Assembly (NCBI GenBank): GCA_028023455.1
Contig: JAQFVV010006845.1
Location: 188,001-252,000, forward strand
Direction: 5' to 3'
Source: Epiperipatus broadwayi
Taxonomy: Eukaryota; Onychophora; Udeonychophora; Euonychophora; Peripatidae
Length of the DNA stretch: 64,000 bases
This document shows positions 10,715-21,015 of this stretch, piece after piece; positions within the stretch are counted from its first letter, which is position 1; each line of letters begins with the position of its first letter. The notes under the pieces are model-generated. The model saw only the letters and a program-made list of their open reading frames with translations. It did no database searches and was not told the origin of the DNA. The translations under genes and the position numbers were made by a program.

Positions 10715-10810
10715 GTGGATTGAAGCCTGTCCATTAAACTATGAGGATAGTCTATCTTAATATATATCTGAGCACTTATACTATATATGTGTGTAAATAT
10801 GATAGTCTGG

Positions 10811-10854
10811 ACCAACTGATGATTGCTGGTTTAGCATGAAATACGTATATTGGT
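10811..10854 (+). ncRNA. Hammerhead ribozyme motif, family 1, copy C (inverted arm)
   Basis: Plus strand: ACCAA (10811-10815), CTGATGA (10816-10822), stem II TTGCT-GGTTT-AGCAT (10823-10837), GAAA (10838-10841), TACGTATA (10842-10849), TTGGT (10850-10854). It is identical to copy A through all elements. The core is complete, with five Watson-Crick pairs in stem I and predicted cleavage 3' of the A at 10849. Confidence 0.8.
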
Positions 10855-11024
10855 GATTATTTATCTTTTCAGCATATATATGTGTTTAGGTGTATCAGTG
10901 TTATTAGATAGAGTGGAGAGAGGTGGGTGGTGTGAAAGTCTGTGCTCATATACCCTATATTATATATATATAGCCACAGGTATATAACAAGCCTGTGTTT
11001 CAGTTATTACTGAATAACTTTAAT

Positions 11025-13076
11025 AACTGAATTAATAAAAATTTATTACCTTGTATATTCTTGACCAAACATGGTCTGAGATCACCTACATAAATAATGA
11101 GTTTCAATCTATTTTTTCTTTCTCTAATTAATTAAACTTTTTTTAGTCATAAAATTAAATATTTAATCAGTTGTATGTTATAATTATTTTTTAATCAGTT
11201 GGCTGCATACTGACTTTCAGTGAAATATAATCCCTTCTTGGTCAGATATTTATTTACAAAAATATTTTAATATTGAATAGATAAAAATTATTTTATATTT
11301 AATTAGATAACTTTACATTCCATTTTATTTTTGAAATGAATATATTACCTTATTAAATGCAATTTTAAGTTACTATCTTTTGTTTTCTTTTATTTTGCAG
11401 TTTTACAGATAACATCTTAGAATTTTTTTATTTTAGAGAAAATAAGCAAATTTTTACTGCCTTTGTTGGCCAGTGCTTATTTTTATTATATATTTTTTCA
11501 ACTAAAAAATCTAATAAAGTCTTAAATTATCATTGTGTTTTCTTTATTTTGTTTGTCTTTTGTTTTAAATCAGTTATTTTAAATCAAGTCTGATATAATT
11601 TAACTGAAGTTTCATTCTTTTTTTAATTCTAAATTGGTCTTTTGTTTCTTTTTTACAATCTCTCCCTTCTTCACTTGCTATTATACTGATTACTTAAATT
11701 CTTGCCCTTTTCATTTAAAAAAATATTTTGTCTGATTTTAAATATTTTATGTAACACATATTTTACATATAGTAAAATACATCAATTCCTTTTTTAGACA
11801 TTGACCAGTTATAATTGTAACCACATTATTATTTTAAAAATTCATAATTGCCTAATAGATAAGTTTAATGATGAGTGTGTCAATTAAATGACATTTAATT
11901 TTTTGCAGAAGTCATGACTACAACATGAGTCCAACTTTTGTGCTATAAAGGTGCAAAATATAGTCATTAAACATTTTATCTGCAAATATCAGAGACTATC
12001 TCTAATGCACATTCAACTTATAATTATTTTTATTAATTTTCTGGGAATTTTCTTTCAGATATATTTTTAACAAGCCAGGGCTTTTCTTTACTGGTACATC
12101 ATCAACTTAAGAGGAGGGTTTCATGCATGATCAATCTGTAAATCATAATTTCTGCAAAGAAAAGACATGATCAGACACAAAATACTATCTGGAAATCCTA
12201 TATTTACTTATATATACATGCATACCTCATTCTATTATTTTCTTACTCATCATTACTTGACATGTGCTTTAAAGAATGGTATTATTTATTTTAGACCTAA
12301 CATGTATATTATTACCTTTCAAATATTTCTTTTCTTTTTAATTTTTAACTTTATATGTGTCATTATAATTTTCATTTGATCATGCTTTACTATGTTCAAA
12401 GCACAGACTTTTGGGCTGGGGTAAACAAATTCTGGCTATCATAACATTGGAATTGATATTCATAATTATTTTCAATCTTTTCATTTTTTCTATTTATCAA
12501 GAATTATTATTTATACTAGTACTATTTCTGTTGAATTATCTGATGTCTATTATCTTTTATTTTTTTATTGGGACATTAAAAAAAATATTTTATTTACCAT
12601 CATTATTAATTTTTTTTTCACATTGATTATATTTTTTTTAACAAAATCCAGAGGCATTATCCATAAACTCTATACCTACCAGTCCATATTGTCACTACAT
12701 TTTTTTTTATCTGGAGGTTTTTTATTTTGATATCTTTCTTTTAACATTCTTGACAGCTTATTAGAATAACCACTCATGCTAGGGATTGTGAATTGCCTTT
12801 GGATGTTTTATGCTGTTTTGCATGATTCAGATACAAATTGCTTATGGTTCACCTAAAAACTTTCATTATTTTAAGGGCTGCTAGAAAATCATCTCTTTAT
12901 GAATCTGCTTCAAGAGTTTTTTCTATGGCAAAATTCCTGGCATTTACATGTGGCTGTTTAATTTGGGGTTTAAATCCTCTGTTTCTTGCTTTGTAAATAG
13001 ATCTAAGATGTTAGTCTTTGCATTTTTATACCTATAAAAATAAACTTTCTGGAATTGCATCTTTATAACATCTGTA
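11025..13076. other. AT-rich stretch without supported genes
   Basis: Open frames at 12167-12379 and 12411-12626 are made of Ile, Phe, Leu and Tyr with no motif. They read as chance frames in T-rich sequence, although they would look like membrane proteins. No repeats were placed here. Confidence 0.45.
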
Positions 13077-13635
13077 GTTTGAAGTAAAAGGGGAATCATT
13101 CTACTTCACTTAAACCCAGATCAAAAGAACTATTGTATAGGTTAATAGAGAAAACATATTTAGTTTCAGTATTTCCAATCAATAATTGATTTCCTGGCAA
13201 CATCTTAAGGTACATTTATCTCTGTTTAAATGTATATACTCATTATATTCTTATTCTTTATCAAAATAAAAGTTCATGAAAATATCTAATTCAATCTATT
13301 CATCTCTCAAGGGAATATAATTATTATCTGCAGGATATTAAAAAAACTGCTATTTTACTGCTCTCTCACACCAATAAACATTATTTTCTGACTTTACATT
13401 TTTATAATAATTTGAGCTTGAAAAGAAAAGGTATCTCTTACTTCATTAAAACTCAAAAGAAAAGAGTTATTGAATAGATTAATAGAGAAAAAAATTTTAG
13501 CCTTTGTATTGTCAATTAATAATTAGTTTTCTGGAAAGATCAAATGATAAAAGTTATCTATTTTTACATGGATGTAATCTTTTTATTTATCAAATTAAAA
13601 ATCCATTATAATAAACCCTCTTAAAAAAATTCTTC
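13077..13635. repeat. Diverged tandem duplication, unit ~340 bp
   Basis: GAAGTAAAAGGGGAATC near 13081 and its surroundings align with GAAAAGAAAAGGTATC near 13421. Shared order includes 'CAAAAGAA..', 'TTAATAGAGAAAA', 'CAAT(C/T)AATAATT' and 'TTATCAAA'. Divergence is high and the boundaries are uncertain. No ORF or ribozyme core was seen. Confidence 0.45.
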
Positions 13636-13727
13636 CTATGTTTTTAGTTGGATATATAGGTTTTGATTCTTGAGATAGATATTTAGTATTTTTTAATGGT
13701 AAAACTACATTAAAAAATTAATTGTTC

Positions 13728-14621
13728 CTTTAACCCAGGGATGCCCAACCGGTGGCTCGCGCGTAACTGTTTAATGTGGCTCGAATTGCACTCTTCAAAA
13801 AAATTGATAAAATATTTTATGTTCCTTGATGGCTCATGCACACACTAAAAAATAAACATTTTTACAATACAAACAATAACGATATGCAGTGTCAGGTTTC
13901 ACATTAAATAAAATATATTTTTCCTGTAATTGTAATTTATATGTATGTTACCAAATTTTTAATAAATAAAATGTATTTACATTTTTTTTTCTTTTTAACA
14001 TATTACACCATTTTTTTTTTTTTTTTTGCTGTACACGTTTGGTTTGGTGCTATATATATATATATATATTGTGTTTAGTGCTCTTGTATATATTGTTGTT
14101 TTTATCGAGAAAGATCCTTGTAGACGTTTGGTTTGGTGCTGTATATATATTGTGTTTAGTGCTGGAAATAGTTTTTATCGAGATAAATCCATGTACACGT
14201 ATATATTTTGCTGTATATATCGATGTTTAGTGCTGTAAACAGTTGTTTTTATCCATGTACACGTATATATTTTGCTGTATATATATATATATTGATGTTT
14301 AGTGCTGTAAATAGTTGTTTTTATCGAGATAGATTCGTGTACACATATATATTTTGCTGTATATATTGATGTTTTCATCGAGAAAGATCCGTGTACACGT
14401 TATTTTGGCCACATTAGAAACGGCGGATTGATACCAATGTGAATAGGCCGTCCCCCGCCCCCCGCCCCCCACCTATCTCCCTACATTGCAGGTTTAATAC
14501 CCAAGTACCATGTTTATAAATGTAATATGAAAAATGTAATATATAATTGTGGCTCCCCAAATTTTTTTAAATTCTCAACTGGCTCGCGTCAAGTTAAAGG
14601 TTGGGCACCACTGCTTTAACC
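13728..14621. mobile_element. Non-autonomous hAT-like transposon, 8-bp TSD
   Basis: The element spans 13736-14613. The left end CAGGGATGCCCAACC is matched by the right end GGTTGGGCACCACTG (inverted), and the sub-terminal GGCTCGCG blocks also correspond. The 8-bp direct repeat CTTTAACC flanks it at 13728-13735 and 14614-14621. Eight-base duplications and CA...TG ends are diagnostic of the hAT superfamily. No transposase frame (RNase H-like or dimerisation domain) is present; the interior is AT-rich and holds a minisatellite. It must have been moved by an enzyme encoded elsewhere. Confidence 0.85.
14030..14405. repeat. Minisatellite inside the hAT element
   Basis: Imperfect units built from 'TTTAGTGCTGTAAATAG', 'TTTTTATCGAGA(A/T)AGATCC', 'GTACACGTATATATTTTGC' and (TA)n runs repeat about four to five times with variable length (roughly 60-110 bp). 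Several overlapping open frames here are by-products of the repeat and not genes. Confidence 0.7.
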
Positions 14622-14830
14622 AATACACATCAGAATAACTCTGGAATCCAGTTGAGATTACTATATTTTGCAATTAGTAATAATGTAAAGTAAATCTGTA
14701 TAAATATTAATAAAAAGTTTCCTCTGTGGTATCACCTTGCATAGTTGCAACTTAATAAAACAATCTATAATTTTCACTTTTGTTCCTAGATGGCAAGAAT
14801 AATTAGGAAATAAAAGCAGTTTTAAAGTGC

Positions 14831-14968
14831 AAAGTTGTTTGTTTAGTCAAGCGTTGTTAGCCGAGAGATCATCGCAACCGTCTTGCAAGCAAGTATTGTT
14901 TGCAGACGGTTGTGGGTTCGCGTCCCGGCCGATGCTATAACATATGAAAAAAAAAAGTTGTTTGTTTA
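14831..14968 (+). mobile_element. tRNA-derived SINE, copy a, with 15-bp TSD
   Basis: The element lies at 14846-14953 between AAAGTTGTTTGTTTA repeats (14831-14845, 14954-14968). It has a pol III A box (TTAGCCGAGAGAT, 14857 onward) and a B box (GGTTCGCGTCC, near 14915), then a GGCCGATGCTATAACATATG tail leading into oligo(A). The GCCGAGAG phrase and extra arm suggest a class II (Leu/Ser-like) tRNA ancestor. The 3' side does not pair as an acceptor stem, so it is not a working tRNA. Two relatives lie at 61.56 and 62.17 kb. Confidence 0.85.
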
Positions 14969-15679
14969 AATGTAATTTTTTTCCTACAAATATATATATA
15001 TTTTTAAAAGACATTTTAACCTTATTTAGAGTGTTAGATGTTACTAAATAAAGACATTAAAATGTGTGCTTACATGGTCGTATATATAATCTTAAGTCTG
15101 AATAAAGTGTATAGTAAAATTAAATATTTTTTAAAAATAATTATTACTTAAAAACATTTTAAAAATAATAAAAATATTTTAAATAATTTAAAAATATTAA
15201 AATTATATTGAAATATAAAAACACTTCTATTTTTATTCTCATTATCTTTTTTTTTTTTTAATTTTTCACCATGTGGCTTTTTAATGCCCTCCTCCCCCAT
15301 GAAACAACAGTAATTAAAACTATAAAATATATTTAATATTAATTATTGAAAATATCTTTTAAAAATACAATTAACTTTAAAACCAAAATATTATCTTTAT
15401 AAATAAGAAGACTGTATTATTATTAATACAAAATTAAAAAATTCCAGTTGAGTTGGTAAAGAGCACTTCTACTTTGGATTTATTTTTATGCTTTAATTAT
15501 AACTGTCATCTAAAAACCCAAATACTCAATTATAAATTTACTATCTTTAAAATGCAATCTTGCAATGCAACGTTCCAGATGCCTACCATGGATTATACAA
15601 ATGCAGTGATAGTTCACTATCCTTTCATAGGAACCATTAATAAAAATATATAATGTACTTTTTATAATTATTAAAGTTT
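14969..15679. other. AT-rich stretch, nothing recognised
   Basis: No supported gene or repeat. The open frame at 15453-15653 shows no motif. Confidence 0.45.
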
Positions 15680-15892
15680 ACTGAAGCATGATTAATGTAA
15701 TTGACTGATAGATTTATAGCGCAGTTTTAAACTGTAATTCTAAACAAAAAGTAAGCATTCCTTTATATATGCACTGCACTGTTATATTAAATCATTGTTG
15801 TTTTTGTTGAATGTGAAGAAACTCTCAATACAAGGCAAAGATACAGGTTTTGAAAAGATAAGAGTGGCTGTCTTATCTTTGCACCTTTAAAT
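15680..15892 (-). repeat. Left arm of the ~345-bp dispersed repeat (inverted)
   Basis: Its reverse complement aligns with 18000-18215, sharing GCAAAGATAAGA, GAGAGTTTC, CATTCAACAAAAACAA, TTTAATATAACAG, TTTAGAATTA and TCAGTCAATTACATTA. It and the right arm enclose LINE copy A. Confidence 0.7.
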
Positions 15893-15958
15893 ATATTGGG
15901 AGAAGAGTATGAAAATAATATATTGTTCACCTTTATTTCCATTTATTTTAGTACATGT

Positions 15959-17889
15959 ATTTACAATAAAATTGACCAATAAAATTTGTACTGAGACTAG
16001 AGAATTTATGAAGAAAAGAAGAAATATGAGGATATAAAAAAATGATGCATTAAAAATGATTGAATATCTCAAATTTTGTAAAATGGTGTGAAAAAGAATT
16101 GAAAATGATATAACAGAGTATAACTGTGAACTAGCAAGGAAAGCTGTAGAAGAAAATAAAAGTCTCAAGAGTGTAAAAAAACATTTTGGTATTGGTAAGA
16201 AATTTATATCTGCAATAAGAAAAAAAGATGGAATTATTACTAAAAAGAGAGATGGCATCATGAAATGGGTAGAAGATTTTTATCAAGAATTATATAGTAA
16301 GAAAGAACAAGTATCTCCTATATCTATTATATCTTCCGAATTTTCCAGAATTTTAAATGAAGAAGTGAGACATGCAATTAAATTTATGAAGCAAAGAAAG
16401 ACTCCAGGTAATTATGGAATTATAATTGATATATTAAAAGAAGCAGGTGAAGAAATAGAAATTTTTTTAGCAAAGTTATATAACAAATGTCTAAATGATA
16501 AAGATGTGCCAGCTGATTAAAAGAATGTAGTATTAATATTAATATTTTAAAAAGGTGATAAAGAAGATATTAGAAATTATAGAGAAGATATTAGAAATTA
16601 CAGACCTATCAGTCTTTTATCAATTTTATACAAAATTTTTACCAAGATAATTACAACTCATCTATAGAGAACATTGGATTTTCACCAACCAAAAGAACAA
16701 GCTGGATTTATAAGTGGTTTTAGTACAGTAGATCATATTCAGGTATTGAGAGAAGTTATAGAAAGGACAAATGAATATGTGTTGCCATTATGCTTTGGAT
16801 TTGTAGATTAAGAAAAGACATTTGATTCTATAAACATTTCTTCAGTGATTAAAGCATTGGATCATCAAGGTATAGATCCAGGATATTGTTATATTTTAAA
16901 GAATATTTATAAAAATGCAACAACAACAATTAGATTACATAATGATACTAGCAATGTCAACATTGAGAAGGGTGTAAGATATGGTAACTTCATATATCCA
17001 AAACTTTTTTCAGCAGTGTTCCAGAAGTATTTTTGATTAAAATGGGAAGCTAAAGGAGTGAAAGTAAATGGATATTATTTAAATCATTTAGATTTTGCAG
17101 ATGATGTAGTTGTTTTTGCACATAATACTTTAGAGCTGCAAGAAATGTTGCATGAGTTATCAAATGAAAGTTGGAAAGTAGGACTAAAGATAAATGTTAA
17201 AAAGACTAAAGTAATTTTTAATGGATTTTCTCAAAATATGAAAATAAAGATTGATTATGATGAGTTAGAAGATGTTAATAGCTACAAATACTTTGGTCAG
17301 ATTATTAATACAGATGGAAACATAATGGATGATATTAATTATAGAATTAAACTTGGTTGGAGTGCTTTTGGTAGAAATAACTTCTATACTAAAAGGAAAT
17401 ATGCTTATGTGTTTGAAAAGGAAAGTTTTTAATAAATGTGTTTTACCAGTTCTTACTTATGGATCCAAGACTTGGACACTTAATAGAAGTGCAATACAGA
17501 GACTTCAGACCACTCAAAAAAGTATGGAGAGATGCATGTTGGGAGTAACAAGAAGAGATTGAAAATGCAATATATGGGTAAGATAACAAACAGGTATTAC
17601 TGACCTCATTAAAAAAATTAAAAGACTGAAGTGGAGTTGGGCTGGACATATTGCTAGAAGAGAAGATAATAGATGGACAACTGAAATCTTAAATGGGATT
17701 CCAAGAGATTGTAAAAGACTCAGAAAGAGATCACATATGAGATGGATGAATGAAATAAGAAAGTGTGCAGGGATGATGTGGAGAAGAGAAGCTAAATGTC
17801 AGAGAAGATGGATTGAACTTGGAGAGACTTTCATCCTGCAATGAATTGATGATGGTTGATGATGATGATGATTTACAATCATAAAATTG
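15959..17889 (+). pseudogene. Dead non-LTR retrotransposon (LINE), copy A, 5'-truncated
   Basis: The reverse transcriptase frame can be followed from about 15975 to 17870 in one main frame with several stops, then a frameshift near 17400. Landmarks: fingers region (EEVRHAIKFMKQRKTPG, DILKEAG) at 16260-16520; RPISLLS near 16602; motif A FVD*EKTFDS with a stop inside (about 16800); motif C LDFADDVVVFAH (about 17088-17123); then KYFGQIINTDGN; then the C-terminal block LTYGSKTWTLNRSAIQRLQT and MERCMLGVTRRD (17450-17560). The FADD catalytic pair survives. The upstream endonuclease is missing. The 3' end is a (GAT)n tail. ATTTACAATAAAATTG at 15959 and ATTTACAATCATAAAATTG at 17871 look like an imperfect target duplication. 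The clade is unsure (RTE/jockey-like pol in arthropods and other invertebrates). Confidence 0.85.
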
Positions 17890-17999
17890 TATATTTACTT
17901 TGTGTTAATATTCAGAGATGTTAGAATTGATGCAATTGACTGATGAAAGCGAAGAATATAAAATCTTCATGCTCTCATTCCAAGATACTTAAGATTAAC

Positions 18000-18510
18000 C
18001 TATATAATTGAATTTAGTTGCAAAGATAAGATGGCTGCCCTTATCTCTTCATAGTCTTTATTGTGTACTTTGGATCAAGAGTTTCCACACATTCAACAAA
18101 AACAATGTTGATTTAATATAACAGCACAGTACATAGTAAAGGGTTGATTACTTTATGTTTAGAATTAAAGTTTAAAATTTTGCTACAAAATCTGTCAGTC
18201 AATTACATTAGTCCTAACAAATCTAAATATTAAAACACAGTAAATATTAAAATTTCATGAGTGTTAATATGTGTAATAAAGTAAATCAAAATAAAAATGA
18301 ATTTAAAATCTTTATGCTTTTATTTCAAGATACTAAAGATTAGACTACATAATTGAATGTAAGTACAAAGATAAGATGGCTCCTCTTATTTTTTCAAAGT
18401 CTATATCTTGTGCCTTGGATTGAGAGTTTCCACACTTTCAAAAAAAAAAAACAATTTTAATTTAATATAACAGTGCATGTGTAAAGTGTTGATTACCTTT
18501 TGAAACATGA
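18000..18510 (+). repeat. Right arm of the ~345-bp repeat plus a second direct copy
   Basis: The segment from about 17955 is repeated from about 18300: AAATCTTCATGCTC at 17961 matches AAATCTTTATGCTT at 18306 (offset about 345 bp), and both run through TTGCAAAGATAAG-like, GAGTTTCCACAC and TTTAATATAACAG blocks. The first of these is also the inverted partner of 15680-15892. This gives the same direct-plus-inverted architecture seen in the ribozyme elements, but no hammerhead core is visible. Confidence 0.65.
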
Positions 18511-19041
18511 TTTGTAAAGTCTCTGAGAATTTTTTTATTTTATTTTTCAAGATAATTTTAATATTTGTAAACTATTTTTGTTGTTTTATTAATTTTAAAT
18601 GTGTTTAAAATAATAATTATGCTAAAAGATAAGTTAATTATGCTATAAACTCTATTTAAGCTGAAAACTTAATATATGTAAATTATATCAAATTTTAAAC
18701 ATTGACTTATATTTAATTCTTTACACAAGCATTAAATATCTAATTAAAATTGTTTGAATCAAATTATCAAAGCAGTACTATACTTCTCAAAAAAATATAC
18801 TATGATGTTAAAAGTATATAGAAACAAGTCCCTATACCATGTGAGAAGGTGGGTAGTGAAAATTGCAGTACAAAATTATTAATCATTAAGTGGATAATCT
18901 CTAGTTTAATAAGTAAACAATAAAAATGTCTCTCATAAATTTCAAATTGCCACTAAAAAACTTACAGTTCCAGGGAATACTTGAAACGTGCATATATTTC
19001 ATTTATTGATTACTTCTCATCTTATACTAAAATCTATTCAG
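18511..19041. other. AT-rich stretch, nothing recognised
   Basis: No supported gene or repeat. Confidence 0.45.
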
Positions 19042-19340
19042 AGATTTTACTATACATCACATGATCACCATTTCTTATACTTGCTCATAACTGTTATTAA
19101 AACAGACAAAACTCTCCATACAGTAGTGCCACTCAGTGCAAGCAAGAGGTGCAGTGCTCTCAGATCTAAGGCTCCTCACTGATGAAAGCCACAAGCTAGA
19201 AACTATTCTGGGGATATTGGATGAGTAGACACTAGATAGTAATTTTATGCCCAAGCCTTCTAGCATCCATTGATTACTCTGGCCAGCACTGTGTGGCACT
19301 ACTGTATGGAAAATTTTGTCTATTTTAGATTTTACTATAC
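19042..19340 (+). mobile_element. Hammerhead element, family 2, partly folded-back copy with 14-bp TSD
   Basis: The element 19056-19326 lies between AGATTTTACTATAC repeats (19042-19055, 19327-19340). It opens with ATCACATGATCACC, TTGCTCATAACTG, then ACTCTCCATACAGTAGTGCC, and closes with the inverse (GGCACTACTGTATGG...). The core carries one hammerhead motif. The left arm breaks off after CACTCAGTGCAAGC and joins GTGCAGTGCTCTCAG, so part of the palindrome is deleted. There is no ORF. Confidence 0.75.
19174..19213 (+). ncRNA. Hammerhead ribozyme motif, type I, family 2 (core intact)
   Basis: CCTCA (19174-19178), CTGATGA (19179-19185), stem II AAGC-CACAA-GCTA (19186-19198), GAAA (19199-19202), CTATTC (19203-19208), TGGGG (19209-19213). 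Both core boxes are intact. The triplet is TTC (still NUH) instead of GTC, which costs one stem III pair. Stem II keeps three pairs, with an A-A mismatch next to the core, so activity is uncertain. Confidence 0.75.
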
Positions 19341-20984
19341 GCATGTGCTTGAGGCTACAGCCTTAATGAATATTACTTACGTATCAATGTGCATTTAAAT
19401 AAATTTATAATTATAATAAGTAATGAAAAATAAGATGTTTTAATGCAAGTCTCAATTAAAATATGTATTTATCTATATTAACTGTAAAAACACAGACAGA
19501 AAAAAAAATAAAACATTCATTTAATAAAAAATAAACTAGACAATTTAAAAAAATACAAATTTGATTAAAATTAATAAATTTAATCATATTTATCAGGAAA
19601 GCAATTTATTCAGTATTGAAATAATAATAATAACAAATTCATAAAATATTTTATAATAATTTTAAAAGCATAAAACAACCATCAATTTTTTTTAAAAAAG
19701 ACTTTAAAACCTATAAATTAATATTGATTATTAACAATTAAATACAAAATCAATAATTATTTTAAAACTATTTAAAAAAATAATTAACTTTATAAAACAA
19801 TAGAGAATTCAAATAAATATCTGAAAATAAATTCCTATGATTTCCACAATAGGCTAATTAATAATATTAAAGAATTGATACTCTATAAATCATCATAAGA
19901 AATTTAATGTGTCATTACTAATTTTAATTGTATTTCAAATAAATATTTAAAAAAAAAAAAAAAAAACTGATTTAAAACAAAATTCACTTAATTTCACGAT
20001 CTGATGAATTAATTTCTATACAAATGAAATATCTTTTTTTATTAAATTTTTTTTCTTTTCTTTTAATATTGCAAGTATAAATGTATATTTTATAATTTTC
20101 TGATGACATTACCAAAGATGGCTCAAAGTTTACTAATCATTTAGATTTGTAATCAAAGTATAAAATCATTTAAAATAAAATTAAAATGTCCTTCATGGTT
20201 TAATACAATGATAGTATGGCAGACCCAAAAACTCAAGTTCTATGGATTATAGGAAAATTTTCTGACATTTAGTGCTCAATTGTCATATAACATGATCAAT
20301 CACAATCTATTTTATGATTCAAAATGTAATATAAAATTTCCAGCATACATATTTATTTGTCATAATCATGCTATTTTCTCTATAAAAAATTTTTTGTATC
20401 TCTTATGATCTACATCTTTCTACATTTATTTTTCCCAACTGTTAATAGATCTACTACCCCTATACATACATCCTTCTGTTATTATTAAAGGTACAAAGCT
20501 GTTGCTATTTATCTATCTATATATATATTGTAATGGACAAAATCAGTGGAAAAATGAACTTGCACTGAATTATGACTGATGTGACATTAGCTTAAACTTC
20601 ACCAGGCTAATAGTCATTCTTATGAGACTCTTTAATGAACAAAAGATATTTAGTTATATAAAAAGCATTATATAAGTGTAGTAATAAATAATAATGATAT
20701 CTCAGGGTTGTGATAAACTGAAATTATAACTGATTATAAATAAGATTAAATAAATTGAATAATATTTGTGTTTGAACTATCATATTCAATCTAAATTTTC
20801 ATATATAAATCAAATCTCAGGATTTAAAATATCAATCTTTGCTTATAACTGTTTATTATTAATATGACTAATTAACAAAGATGTTTTTTTTGTATTCAAT
20901 ATGTATCTTAAGTAACTAAGCATCAATGTTTAGATCAGGTACAAACATTAGCAATAATAAAATAGTTTACCTTTAAATAAACGC

Positions 20985-21015
<31 letters not shown>

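Larger units (their letters stand above)
10076..11024. mobile_element. Hammerhead element array, family 1 (two direct units, then inverted copy; 15-bp TSD)
   Basis: The block 10091-11009 is bounded by CTGAATAACTTTAAT at 10076-10090 and 11010-11024. Read on the minus strand it holds two head-to-tail units: TAATATAGGG recurs at 10087 and 10563, a period of about 476 bp. The left end of the second unit is then mirrored by a plus-strand partial copy from about 10714 to 11009. Each segment carries a hammerhead motif (10193-10236 minus, 10671-10714 minus, 10811-10854 plus). There is no ORF. The tandem spacing defines a unit-length RNA of about 476 nt between two minus-strand ribozymes, as in retrozymes. 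The single duplication around the whole block suggests one insertion event. Confidence 0.8.

Noticed and set aside
12167-12626. Two hydrophobic open frames as small membrane proteins
   Set aside because: Composition is almost only Ile, Phe, Leu, Tyr in T-rich DNA, with no motif or conserved partner.
14175-14378. Open frames in the minisatellite as a repetitive protein
   Set aside because: Frames exist on both strands because the repeat lacks stops; they lie inside a non-autonomous hAT element.
14846-14953. Functional tRNA gene
   Set aside because: A and B boxes are good but the ends do not form an acceptor stem, and oligo(A) plus target duplication show a SINE.
16260-17562. Host gene encoding a reverse-transcriptase-like protein
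   Set aside because: Stops within motif A, frameshift, 5' truncation, (GAT)n tail and several sister fragments show a dead LINE.
17940-17955. CTGATGA followed by GCGAAG as a possible hammerhead
   Set aside because: There is no room for stem II (only AAGC between the boxes) and the second box is GAAG; no stem I partner.
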